From assembly GCF_900113735.1 (NCBI RefSeq), contig NZ_FOQM01000003.1:1-64000 (forward strand): a DNA stretch of 64,000 nucleotides, written 5' to 3'. The position numbers were made by a program, and so were the translations under genes. The notes beneath the pieces are model-generated. The model saw nothing but the letters and a program-made list of their open reading frames with translations, was not told where the DNA came from and made no database searches. The stretch is from Bradyrhizobium sp. Gha (GTDB taxonomy: Bacteria > Pseudomonadota > Alphaproteobacteria > Rhizobiales > Xanthobacteraceae). Of this stretch, positions 53,949-64,000 are shown piece after piece; positions within the stretch are counted from its first letter, which is position 1; each line of letters begins with the position of its first letter.

Positions 53949-54143
53949 CTATGGGCCGTCCCACGGATTGAGCAGCGGAATGCCGAATGCGGCAAAGTCC
54001 TTCACGGTACGCGTGACGAGTGTGAGCGTGTTGGCAAGCGCGGCTGCTGCGAACAATCCATCCATCACCGAAAACCCGATGCCACCCCAGCGCGCCGGCC
54101 GCTGAGCCTCCGACAGTACATTGGTGTCGAGGAGCAGGTTCAC
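53949..54143 (-). pseudogene. VapC-like PIN toxin remnant with internal deletion
   Basis: The frame begins GTG at 54143 with NLLLDTNVLSEAQRPARW and ends with MDGLFAAAALANTLTLVTRT then VKDFAAFGIPLLNPW. The first acidic residue (LLDTN) and the last motif (VIDGLLAATAL type, TLVTRNVKDF) of PIN toxins are present, but the 70-90 residues between them are missing; a normal VapC has about 130-140. Thus a decayed toxin gene. Its GTG overlaps a TGA in the antitoxin remnant upstream. Confidence 0.75.
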
Positions 54144-54358
54144 GGCATCTCGTCACGTGGTCGTCGTGCGCACGTTCAAGGTCGAGTTCGGCGCCGCGCA
54201 GCGGCGAACCCAGCAGGAAGTCGGCGAGCGTGCCTTTGCGCGCGGTTTTCCGTGCCCATTCTTCGGCAGAAACGATCACGGCGTCAGGCCCCGCCGTGAC
54301 GGGTGATGATCTGGGGGCCCGCGTGGGCGCGATCGACCACCTCGGAGAGGCTCGCAAG
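54142..54358 (-). pseudogene. Phd/YefM-type antitoxin remnant with frameshift
   Basis: On the minus strand one frame reads LASLSEVVDRAHAGPQIITR then HGGA and stops (TGA at 54284-54286); the next frame continues GPDAVIVSAEEW, RKGTLADFLLGSPLRG and AELDLER. Joined, these make a Phd-type antitoxin lacking a proper start. A frameshift near 54283-54294 separates the parts. It adjoins the PIN remnant in the usual antitoxin-toxin order. Confidence 0.72.
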
Positions 54359-54524
54359 CGTTCAGGTGTCGGCGTCAGCTGCTGCTGAGGCGGGAGCGGT
54401 ACTATGATGGGGCATCAGTATGACGATCGATATAGCTGGCATGACCACCCAAGTGTGCGTTGCATCCAAATCGTCATCTTACGGTGCTCACTTCGAGAGC
54501 GATTTGCACACAGAAAAAGTTCCG

Positions 54525-54593
54525 CTTTCGCTTCCTTTCCCCTCTCTTTCGTCTTGCTTTCGTTTTTCGGTGTGATCTAATCAAAAACGAAAG
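54525..54593 (+). promoter_or_regulatory. array of CTTTCG half-sites, probable GlpR operators of the glp operon
   Basis: CTTTCG occurs at 54525-54530, 54546-54551 and 54557-54562, with TTTCG at 54565-54569, then the inverted CGAAAG at 54588-54593. The first three are 21 and 11 bases apart, close to whole helical turns. CTTTCGTTTTT and AAAACGAAAG also form an inverted repeat. DeoR-type GlpR proteins bind TTTCG-type repeats, and glpD starts 33 bases beyond the last site. Confidence 0.68.
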
Positions 54594-54626
54594 TAGCCAC
54601 TCGACTGAACGGGTGGTCGCCGGGGG

Positions 54627-56173
54627 ATGCGTCTGTTGGATCGTATTTTCGACCTCGCCATCATTGGGGGCGGTGTTAACGGTTGCGGCATCGCGCGCGA
54701 TGCGGTGGGCCGCGGCAACACCGTTTTCTTGTGCGAAATGAACGATTTGGCGAGCGGGACGTCATCCTGGTCGACCAAGCTGGTGCATGGCGGCCTGCGC
54801 TATCTCGAATATTACGAGTTTCGCCTGGTCCGCGAGGCGCTGATCGAGCGCGAGATTCTCTGGGGTATCGCGCCCCATATCATCCGCCCCCTGCGTTTCG
54901 TTTTGCCGCATCATGCCGGCCTGCGCCCGGCCTGGCTGCTGCGTCTCGGCCTCTTTCTCTATGACCACATCGGCGGTCGTCATTTGCTGCCGGCGACCCG
55001 CTCGCTCGATCTCAGGCGCGACGAAGTCGGCCGGCCGCTGATCCCGAATCGCTATAGCCGCGCCTTCGAATATTCCGACTGCTTCGTCGATGACGCTCGC
55101 CTGGTCGTGCTCAACGCGCGCGATGCAGCCGACAAGGGCGCGGAGATCCGCACCCGGACCCGTGCGACCGATATCAAGCAATCCGACGGTGTCTGGACCG
55201 TCAGCATGGTCGACACGCTGACCGGTGCGCGCTCGCAAATCCAGGCCCGCGCGCTGGTCAATGCCGGCGGCCCCTGGGTCGAGGACGTGCTCGGGCGCGG
55301 TGCCGGCGTCAACGCCAAGGCAAAGGTGCGCCTGGTGCAGGGGTCGCACATCGTGGTCAAGAAGCTCTACGACCACGACCGCGCCTACATGTTCCAGAAC
55401 GCCGACGGTCGCATCATCTTCGTCATCCCCTACCAGGACGACTTCACGCTGATCGGCACCACCGACCGCGACTATGACGGCGATCCCGCCAAGGTGAAGG
55501 CGACGGCGGAGGAGATCCAGTATCTCTGTGCTGCCGCAAGCGAATACCTGGCCAAGCCGGTGACACCAGAGGACGTGGTCTGGACCTATTCCGGCGTGCG
55601 CCCGCTCTATGACGATGGGGCCAGCGAGGCCAAGGCCGCGACCCGCGACTACGTGTTCGAGCTCGATACGCCCGGCGGTTCGCCGTTGCTGTCGATCTAT
55701 GGCGGCAAGATCACGACCTATCGCCGCCTTGCCGAAGAGGCGCTGGAACGGCTTGCGCCCTATCTTCGCAGCGCGAAAGCGCGCGAGGGCTGGACCGGCA
55801 AATGGCCGCTGCCGGGCGGCGACATGGATGTGTCGGCCGTCGATGGCCTGATCGCCGAACTCCAGCGCGGCTACCCCTTCCTGAGTCATGAGCATGCCCG
55901 ACGTCTCGCGCGTGCCTATGGCACCCGTGCCATCAAATTGCTTGGCGACGCGAAATCGGCAGCCGATCTCGGACAGGCCTTTGGTGCAACTCTGACAGAA
56001 CGTGAGGTTCGCTACCTGATGACCAACGAATGGGCGGTGACCGCCGAGGATATCGTCTGGCGCCGCTCCAAGCTCGGCCTGCGGCTATCAGCCGGCGAAA
56101 TTGCCGCCCTGGACGACTGGATCAGGACCCATTTTGTGTCGCAAAGTCCTCTGCTGGAAGCAGGAGGACGCTC

Positions 56174-56177
<4 letters not shown>
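54627..56177 (+). CDS. glpD: glycerol-3-phosphate dehydrogenase (aerobic, FAD-linked)
   Basis: 516 residues. The FAD-binding start FDLAIIGGGVNGCGIARDA and the GTSSWSTKLVHGGLRYLEYY motif are typical of GlpD; the C-terminal GAYGTRAIKLLG-type and LTEREVRYLMTNEWAVTAED, WRRSKLGLRL segments are also conserved. It oxidises sn-glycerol 3-phosphate to dihydroxyacetone phosphate and passes electrons to quinone at the inner membrane. A glycerol kinase gene (glpK) is not in the window. The next gene overlaps by 4 bases (ATGA). Confidence 0.94.
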
Positions 56178-57313
<1,136 letters not shown>

Positions 57314-57325
57314 GGGGAATGCGCC

Positions 57326-58410
57326 ATGGCCCGCATTGACCTCGTCGATCTCGCCCATTCCTACGGCGGCAACGATGCGCCGCAGGAAAGCTTTGCGCTG
57401 AAGCCCGTCACCATGACCTGGAGGCAAGGCGGCGCCTATGCGCTGCTCGGACCGTCCGGCTGCGGCAAGACCACGCTGCTCAACGTCATCTCCGGCATCA
57501 TTACGCCCTCCCGGGGGAAAATCCTGTTCGACCAACAGGACATCACACCCCTGTCAACCCAGAAGCGCAACATCGCCCAGGTGTTCCAGTTTCCGGTGAT
57601 CTACGACACCATGACGGTGGGGGAGAACCTGGCGTTCCCGTTGAAGAACCGCGGCGTGCCGAAGCCCGAAATCGACAAGCGCGTTGCCGAGATCGGCCGC
57701 CTGCTCGATCTCGAACCCTATCTGAACCGCAAGGCCACGCGCCTGACCGCGGACGCCAAGCAGAAGATCTCGCTCGGCCGCGGCCTCGTCCGTTCCGACG
57801 TCGCAGCCGTCCTGTTCGACGAGCCGCTGACCGTGATCGATCCCGAGCTGAAATGGCAGCTGCGCTCCAAGCTCAAGGCGCTGCATCGCGAACTCGACCT
57901 CACGATGATCTACGTCACCCACGACCAGACCGAGGCGCTGACCTTCGCCGACACCGTCGTCGTCATGCATGACGGCCGCGTGGTGCAGAGCGGCACGCCG
58001 GCCGAGCTGTTCGACAAGCCCGCCCATACCTTCGTCGGCTATTTCATCGGCTCGCCCGGCATGAACATCCTGCCGGCCGAGGTGAAGGGGCGCGAGGCGC
58101 GGGTCGATGGCCATGTCATCGCGCTGAACCGCAGCTACGACAACCTGCCCGCGGGCGCCAGGATCGAGATCGGCGTGCGTCCGGAGTTCGTCGACGCGGT
58201 CGCGCCCGTACCCGGTCTGCTCACGGCAAAAATCGAACGCATCGACGATCTCGGCCGCATTCGTTTTGCGCGTGTGCGCGTCGGTGAGGCCAAGATCGCG
58301 GCGCGCGCCCCCGCGGGCTTCACCAGCTCTGACGGAAATGTCGGGCTCAAATTCAATCCGGCGCACATCCACGTCTATGCCGACAGCCTTCTGGTGGAAG
58401 GAGCCGCCTG

Positions 58411-58411
<1 letters not shown>
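57326..58411 (+). CDS. glpT: glycerol ABC importer ATPase 2
   Basis: 361 residues. Walker A GPSGCGKTT (42-50), Walker B VLFDEP with Glu166, and the switch His199 in YVTHDQTEA are intact. The signature is not: where LSGGQ is expected the protein has LTADAKQKI (about 140-148). The defects are the mirror image of those in GlpS, so the pair should form one competent and one degenerate ATP site. TOBE domain at the C-terminus. This glpT is an ABC ATPase, not the E. coli G3P antiporter of the same name. Confidence 0.92.
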
Positions 58412-59384
<973 letters not shown>

Positions 59385-59385
<1 letters not shown>

Positions 59386-60191
59386 TGCATTCGATTCCCG
59401 GCCGCCGCCTCATCATGGGGCTGTTCCTGATCTTCCTGATGTTGCCGATCTACTGGCTCGTCAACATGAGCTTCAAGACCAACGGCGAGATCATCTCGAC
59501 CATGACGCTGTGGCCGCATGCGCCGACGCTGCAGCACTACAGGCGTATCTTCACCGACGAGAGCTGGTATTCCGGCTATATCAACTCGCTGGAATACGTC
59601 GTCATCAACACCATCATCTCGATTTCGGTGGCGTTGCCGGCAGCCTACGCGTTTTCGCGCTATCGCTTCCTCGGCGACAAGCATCTGTTCTTCTGGTTGC
59701 TGTCGAACCGCATGGCGCCGGCGGCGGTCTATGCGCTGCCGTTCTTCAATCTCTATTCGGCGATCGGGCTGTTTGATACGCCCTGGGCCGTTGCGCTCGC
59801 GCACTGCATCTTCAACGTTCCGCTGGCGGTGTGGATTCTCGAAGGGTTCGTCTCCGGCGTGCCGCGCGAGATCGACGAGACCGCCTTCCTCGACGGCTAT
59901 TCGTTCCCGCGCTTCTTCATCCGGATCCTGGTGCCGCTGATCGCGAGCGGCATCGGCGTCGCCGCCTTCTTCTGCTTCATGTTCTCCTGGGTCGAACTGC
60001 TGCTGGCGCGGACGCTGACCTCGGTCAACGCCAAGCCGATCGCCGCCGTGATGACGCGCACGGTGTCGGCGGCCGGCATGGATTGGGGCCTGCTGGCGGC
60101 TGCCGGCGTGCTCACCATCATTCCGGGCGCACTCGTGATCTGGTTCGTCCGCAACTACATCGCGCGCGGCTTCGCGCTCGGCCGGGTGTAG
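59385..60191 (+). CDS. glpQ: glycerol ABC importer permease 2
   Basis: 268 residues from ATG 59385 with six membrane segments, in the MalG-type group. EAA loop: EIDETAFLDGYSFPRFFIRI then LVPLIASGIGV. It pairs with GlpP to form the channel. TGATG overlap with glpP. This is the permease GlpQ of the rhizobial importer, not the glycerophosphodiesterase of the same name. Confidence 0.92.
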
Positions 60192-60200
60192 GAGGTTTTT

Positions 60201-60530
60201 ATGGACTCCATCGCATGGATGGCGTGGACGCTGCCGACCGCGATCTTCTTCGTGGCGCTGGCCTGCACGCTGGCAGTCATGACCTGGCTCGCCGCCGTCT
60301 ATCCCGAGGCCGAACGCGTCGGGATCCTGCGCATCCCGACCACGCGCGGCGACCGCCTGTTCGTCTCGCTGATCGTTGCGGCCGTCATCCACCTGGCGTG
60401 GATCGGCCTCGTCGGTACCAATCCGATCGCCACGATTCCGATCGGGGAGGAAGAATTTGAAATAACGAGCCTGTGGCTCGCAACCGTGATTTCGTTTGCC
60501 TCAGGCGTGGTGATCTTTCGCACCGTGTGA
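60201..60530 (+). CDS. glpU: small membrane protein of the glycerol importer (DUF2160)
   Basis: 109 residues, three membrane segments (about 12-32, 54-72, 88-106), with LRIPTTRGDRLFVSLIVAAV between the first and second. This DUF2160 protein occurs only in glycerol importer operons of this kind; its role is not established. It starts 9 bases after glpQ with AGGAGG upstream. A GC-rich stem (60560-60584) separates it from glpV. Confidence 0.9.
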   Translation: MDSIAWMAWTLPTAIFFVALACTLAVMTWLAAVYPEAERVGILRIPTTRGDRLFVSLIVAAVIHLAWIGLVGTNPIATIPIGEEEFEITSLWLATVISFASGVVIFRTV

Positions 60531-60606
60531 GGCATGCGAGAAAGAGCAGATCCGGGGTCTACCCGGGCCTGGATTTAAGTTTTGTCGCTTCAACCGGAGG
60601 AAACTA

Positions 60607-62388
60607 ATGCGACACTTGAGAACGACCAAGGACAGTCTTCTGACCATGACCAGCGCGCTCGCGCTGATCGCGGCTTCGATGACGATCGCCGCGCCGGCGC
60701 GCGCGGACGAGGCCGCCGCCAAGAAGTGGATCGACAGCGAATTCCAGCCGTCGACCCTGTCGAAAGACGATGCGCTGAAGGAAATGCAGTGGTTCATCAA
60801 GGCCGCTGAACCCTTCAAGGGCATGGAGATCAACGTCGTCTCGGAAACGCTGACGACGCACGAATATGAATCCCGCACGCTCGCCAAGGCGTTCGAGGAA
60901 ATCACCGGCATCAAGGTCAAGCACGACATCATCCAGGAAGGTGACGTCGTCGAAAAGATCCAGACCCAGATGCAGTCGGGCAAGAACGTCTATGACGGCT
61001 GGATCAACGACTCCGACTTCATCGGAACGCACTTCCGCTACGGCCAGGCGGTCGACCTGACCGACTGGATGGCGAAGGACGGCAAGGACGTCACCGACCC
61101 GATGCTCGACGTCAACGACTTCATCGGCAAGTCGTTCACGACCGCGCCGAACGGTCACCTCTATCAGCTGCCCGACCAGCAGTTCGCGAACCTATACTGG
61201 TTCCGGTACGACTGGTTCACCAATCCGGACTACAAGGCCAAGTTCAAGGCCAAGTACGGCTACGACCTCGGCGTTCCCGTGAACTGGTCGGCTTACGAAG
61301 ACATCGCCGACTTCTTCACCAACGACATCAAGGAGATCAACGGCGCCAAGGTCTACGGCCATATGGACTATGGCAAGAAGGATCCCTCGCTCGGCTGGCG
61401 GTTCACCGACGCCTGGCTGTCGATGGCCGGCAACGGCGACAAGGGCATCCCGAACGGGCTGCCGGTCGACGAATGGGGCATCCGCATGGAAGGCTGCCGT
61501 CCGGTCGGCTCCTCGGTCGAGCGTGGTGGCGACGTCAACGGCCCGGCGGCGGTCTACTCGATCGTCAAGTATCTCGACTGGATGAAGAAGTATGCTCCGC
61601 CGCAGGCTCAGGGCATGACCTTCTCCGAGTCGGGTCCGGTGCCGTCGCAGGGCAACATCGCCCAGCAGATCTTCTGGTACACCGCCTTCACCGCCGACAT
61701 GGTGAAGCCCGGCCTGCCCGTGATGAACGCGGACGGTACGCCGAAGTGGCGTATGGCTCCGTCGCCGCACGGCGCGTACTGGAAGGACGGCATGAAGCTC
61801 GGCTATCAGGACGTGGGATCGGCGACCTTGCTGAAGTCGACCCCGGTCGACCGCCGCAAGGCGGCCTGGCTCTATCTCCAGTTCATCGTCTCCAAGACGG
61901 TCAGCCTGAAGAAGAGCCATGTTGGTCTGACCTTCATCCGTGAATCCGACATCTGGGACAAGTCGTTCACCGAACGTGCGCCGAAGCTCGGCGGCCTGAT
62001 CGAGTTCTACCGCTCGCCCGCGCGCGTGCAGTGGACCCCGACCGGCAACAACGTGCCTGACTATCCGAAGCTCGCCCAGCTGTGGTGGCAGAACATCGGC
62101 GACGCGTCGTCCGGTGCCAAGACGCCGCAAGCCGCGATGGATGCGCTCGCAGCCGCTCAGGACTCGGTGATGGAGCGTCTCGAGAAGTCCGGTGTGCAGG
62201 GTGCCTGCGGACCGAAGCTCAACCCGAAGAAGACGGCTGAGTTCTGGTACGACAAGTCGGCCAAGGACGGCAACATCGCTCCGCAGCGCAAGCTGGCGAA
62301 CGAGAAGCCGAAGGGCGAAACCGTCGACTACGACACGCTGATCAAGTCGTGGCCGGCCTCGCCGCCGAAGCGCGCCGAAGCGAAGTAA
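60607..62388 (+). CDS. glpV: glycerol ABC importer periplasmic binding protein
   Basis: 593 residues, large for a solute-binding protein, which fits this family. Signal peptide to about 33 (APARADE). Mature features: YESRTLAKAFEEITGIKVKH near the N-terminus, many Trp and Tyr (NLYWFRYDWF), and a C-terminal extension. GGAGGAAACTA lies just upstream. Being the last gene, behind a stem-loop in the leader, it may be expressed at a different level than the membrane parts. A terminator follows. Confidence 0.92.
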   Translation: MRHLRTTKDSLLTMTSALALIAASMTIAAPARADEAAAKKWIDSEFQPSTLSKDDALKEMQWFIKAAEPFKGMEINVVSETLTTHEYESRTLAKAFEEITGIKVKHDIIQEGDVVEKIQTQMQSGKNVYDGWINDSDFIGTHFRYGQAVDLTDWMAKDGKDVTDPMLDVNDFIGKSFTTAPNGHLYQLPDQQFANLYWFRYDWFTNPDYKAKFKAKYGYDLGVPVNWSAYEDIADFFTNDIKEINGAKVYGHMDYGKKDPSLGWRFTDAWLSMAGNGDKGIPNGLPVDEWGIRMEGCRPVGSSVERGGDVNGPAAVYSIVKYLDWMKKYAPPQAQGMTFSESGPVPSQGNIAQQIFWYTAFTADMVKPGLPVMNADGTPKWRMAPSPHGAYWKDGMKLGYQDVGSATLLKSTPVDRRKAAWLYLQFIVSKTVSLKKSHVGLTFIRESDIWDKSFTERAPKLGGLIEFYRSPARVQWTPTGNNVPDYPKLAQLWWQNIGDASSGAKTPQAAMDALAAAQDSVMERLEKSGVQGACGPKLNPKKTAEFWYDKSAKDGNIAPQRKLANEKPKGETVDYDTLIKSWPASPPKRAEAK

Positions 62389-62439
62389 TTCGCCGACATC
62401 ATCATGGCCGGGTTCGCCCCGGCATATCATGAGAGCAGG

Positions 62440-62464
62440 AGGCCGGGAGCAATCCCGGCCTTTT
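62440..62464 (+). terminator. intrinsic terminator of the glp operon
   Basis: GGCCGGGA, loop GCAA, TCCCGGCC, then TTTT, 52 bases after the glpV stop. Confidence 0.88.
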
Positions 62465-62535
62465 GTCGTGTTGCCCTCTTGCCATGCGGGCGGGCTTGAT
62501 CTGAACTGGCCGGGACATAGACGCGAGACTTCTGC

Positions 62536-63246
62536 ATGCGCATGATTTTCCGTTGCGACCCAAAGCTGGCCGGCCATCTGCTGCGGCCGTTTCCCGCGCG
62601 CACCGCCTTGCCCGACTGGCTGCGGGCGATGCCTGCGACCGCGCATTCGGATATCCACGGCCGCGATATCCGCACGGTCAAGCAATGCCCGCCCTTCGTC
62701 GATGCGATGGCGTACGGGGTCATGATCCCGCTGCCCTGCGACATCAGGATCGAGGCCGGTGCGTTCTCGTGGGATTGGGACATCCCCGAACCGGACACGT
62801 CAGGCCATCCACGCGCGCCGCTCAGCTTCCATCCCGTCGCGCAATTTGCCGCGGCGCCGTTCGCCAACGGGCGCTCGGCGCTCAAGTTCAACAGTTTCTG
62901 GACCATCGAGCTCGAGCCCGGCTGGTCGCTGTTCGCGACGCATCCCGTCAATCGCGACGACCTGCCGTTCCGCCTCGTTTCGGGTCTGGTCGACGCCGAC
63001 CGCTTTCACGATGGCGGCATCAATTTTCCCGCCGTGTGGACCAGGCCGGATTTCTCCGGTGTCCTTGCCAAGGGGACGCCGATTGCCCAATGCTTTGCCG
63101 TGCCGCGGCAAGCGCCGGAGCTGACGTTCGAGCCGTTCGACGCCGCGCACCGGCAGTCCTACGAGAAGGTCGTTGCCGACGTGCTGGCCGCGCCCAACGT
63201 CTATCGCAAGCGGTTTCGTGCCAAGCGCGGACGCCTAACGCGCTAG
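62536..63246 (+). CDS. protein of unknown function (DUF6065-like)
   Basis: 236 residues starting MRMIFRCDPKLAGHLLRPFP. Conserved-looking features: VKQCPPFVDAMAYGVMIPL, FHPVAQF, NSFWTIELEPGWSLFATHP and RPDFSGVLAKGTPIAQCFAV. The pattern recalls DUF6065, but I am not sure. Cytoplasmic, no export signal. It ends inside the convergent TPR gene (12-base overlap), which suggests the two belong together. Confidence 0.72.
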   Translation: MRMIFRCDPKLAGHLLRPFPARTALPDWLRAMPATAHSDIHGRDIRTVKQCPPFVDAMAYGVMIPLPCDIRIEAGAFSWDWDIPEPDTSGHPRAPLSFHPVAQFAAAPFANGRSALKFNSFWTIELEPGWSLFATHPVNRDDLPFRLVSGLVDADRFHDGGINFPAVWTRPDFSGVLAKGTPIAQCFAVPRQAPELTFEPFDAAHRQSYEKVVADVLAAPNVYRKRFRAKRGRLTR

Positions 63247-64000
63247 AGCACGCCGCAGGGCGTCCTCGTCGAGCCATAGTCGACCGTGCGAGGCCGAGGT
63301 CAGCGCCATCGCGATGGAGCCGAACAGCTGCGGACGCAGGCGATAGGCCTGTCCGAACGCGTCCATGGCGGCATCCAGGTCGCCACTCTCCTGCAGGGCG
63401 ATGCCGAGATTGAGCGCGGCCTCGGCATGGTCGGGCTTGAGCGCGAACGCCTTGCGATAGGCGTTGGCTGCGCCGTCGTGGTCGCGCAAATCCTGCCGCG
63501 CGAGGCCAAGATTGAACCACACCGAAGCCGGCGCGTCGGCTTCGGTCGCCTGCGCGAGCAGGCTTGCGGCGGTGATGGGATCGCCGTCTTCCCACGCCAG
63601 CCTGCCAAGCTGCGCCGTTGCTTCCTGATGGCCGGGGATGACCTTGAGGATGGCCTGCCAGGCGCCGCGGGCCTGATCCCGCAGCCCGGCCATGTCGAGC
63701 GTTCGTGCCTTCTCGATGAACATCTCGCGCTGCGGGCTGTTGCCGATCGCAGCATCGAGATGGGCGAGCGCGGCGTCGAACTGGCCCTCGCTGCGTGCGA
63801 TGCGCGCCGCCAGCAGCCGGGCCGGCGCGTTGTTCGGCCGTTTGGCGAGACTCACGTCGATATGCGCATGAGCCGGAGCGACGGCACCTCTGGAGAACAA
63901 CACGGCGGCGAGCAGATGATGCAGCACCGCATCGCCGGGATCGCGTGCAAGGCCCTGTTCGCACAGACGCTGCGCCTCGTCCGGCTTGCCCGAATTGACG
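63235..64000 (-). CDS. tetratricopeptide-repeat protein, 5' end outside window
   Basis: At least 254 residues, with the frame open to the window edge (the first visible residues are VNSGKPDEAQRLCEQGLARD). Six or so TPR units: RPNNAPARLLAARIARSEGQ, FDAALAHLDAAIGNSP, GHQEATAQLGRLAWEDGD, SVWFNLGLARQDLRDHDGAA, AEAALNLGIALQESGDLDAA. No catalytic domain is seen in the visible part. TPR proteins beside a hydroxylase- or sulfotransferase-type domain are known, but the rest is missing. Confidence 0.82.
   Translation of the reverse strand, partial: VNSGKPDEAQRLCEQGLARDPGDAVLHHLLAAVLFSRGAVAPAHAHIDVSLAKRPNNAPARLLAARIARSEGQFDAALAHLDAAIGNSPQREMFIEKARTLDMAGLRDQARGAWQAILKVIPGHQEATAQLGRLAWEDGDPITAASLLAQATEADAPASVWFNLGLARQDLRDHDGAANAYRKAFALKPDHAEAALNLGIALQESGDLDAAMDAFGQAYRLRPQLFGSIAMALTSASHGRLWLDEDALRRALAR

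Noticed and set aside
53800..54357. A 185-codon minus-strand frame taken as one protein
   Set aside because: Only the middle part resembles an antitoxin; the frame runs through the PIN remnant in the wrong frame, so it is a frameshift artefact.
61192..62685. A 497-codon minus-strand frame opposite glpV
   Set aside because: Shadow; glpV is supported by family match, signal peptide, ribosome site and terminator.

Overview
The window looks like chromosomal DNA of a Bradyrhizobium-type alphaproteobacterium (Nitrobacteraceae). The evidence is uniformly high GC, strong third-position GC bias that leaves long open frames antisense to real genes, short GC-rich intergenic inverted repeats, and protein sequences of that group. 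I could run no searches, so this assignment is inference. No rRNA, tRNA, CRISPR array, insertion sequence or prophage was seen.

Layout. 1-1969: the end of a Rieske-type demethylase oxygenase (VanA-like), a GntR regulator and a VanB-like reductase. 2208-4900: a membrane GGDEF/EAL protein and a small NTF2-like protein. A TetR gene (5114-5704) lies beyond a 34-bp palindrome at 4921-4954. 5754-8386: GMC oxidoreductase and hemC. 8591-13230: a c-type cytochrome cluster made of three diheme cytochromes, a one-heme protein fused to a long beta-barrel-like domain (Cyc2-like architecture) and a separate small outer-membrane barrel. It sits between hemC and hemE and is my main candidate for an undescribed system, a possible outer-membrane electron conduit. 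13459-19662: hemE, a 71-residue stress-type protein, a Cache/PAS/GGDEF cyclase, slyX, trhO and a gamma-glutamyltransferase homologue. 19829-23757: a Tat-exported molybdenum hydroxylase (PaoABC type). 23818-26280: FKBP isomerase, CsbD, cupin and two VOC proteins. 26420-29771: a barrel protein with a Ser-Pro linker, a FecR-domain protein and, divergently, a protein O-mannosyltransferase. 29837-34819: an OmpA protein, a caspase-like protease, a frameshifted small exported gene, a YcaQ-type glycosylase and a DUF2809 protein. 34886-42268: an MFS carrier, an RND pump with its TetR gene, and a flavin reductase. 42421-44996: three unrecognised exported proteins in visibly more A+T-rich DNA. 45192-51259: a fatty-acid beta-oxidation operon (acyl-CoA dehydrogenase, thiolase, FadJ, thioesterase). 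51482-52194: two small genes. 52349-62388: a HAD hydrolase, glpR, a decayed Phd/VapC toxin-antitoxin pair, then glpD-glpSTPQUV for glycerol uptake and oxidation. 62536-64000: a protein of unknown function and a partial TPR protein.

How the genes work together. The glycerol locus is complete: a DeoR-type repressor, a run of CTTTCG half-sites upstream of glpD, G3P dehydrogenase, and a six-gene ABC importer whose two ATPases have complementary motif losses. Four intergenic sites match GGAAC-N16-CGTT exactly, the sigma-EcfG general-stress promoter. They precede the 71-aa protein, the paoABC operon, CsbD and a 63-aa protein, which suggests a general-stress regulon scattered across the window. The cytochrome cluster combines a putative cytochrome-porin with periplasmic diheme carriers, next to two heme-synthesis genes.
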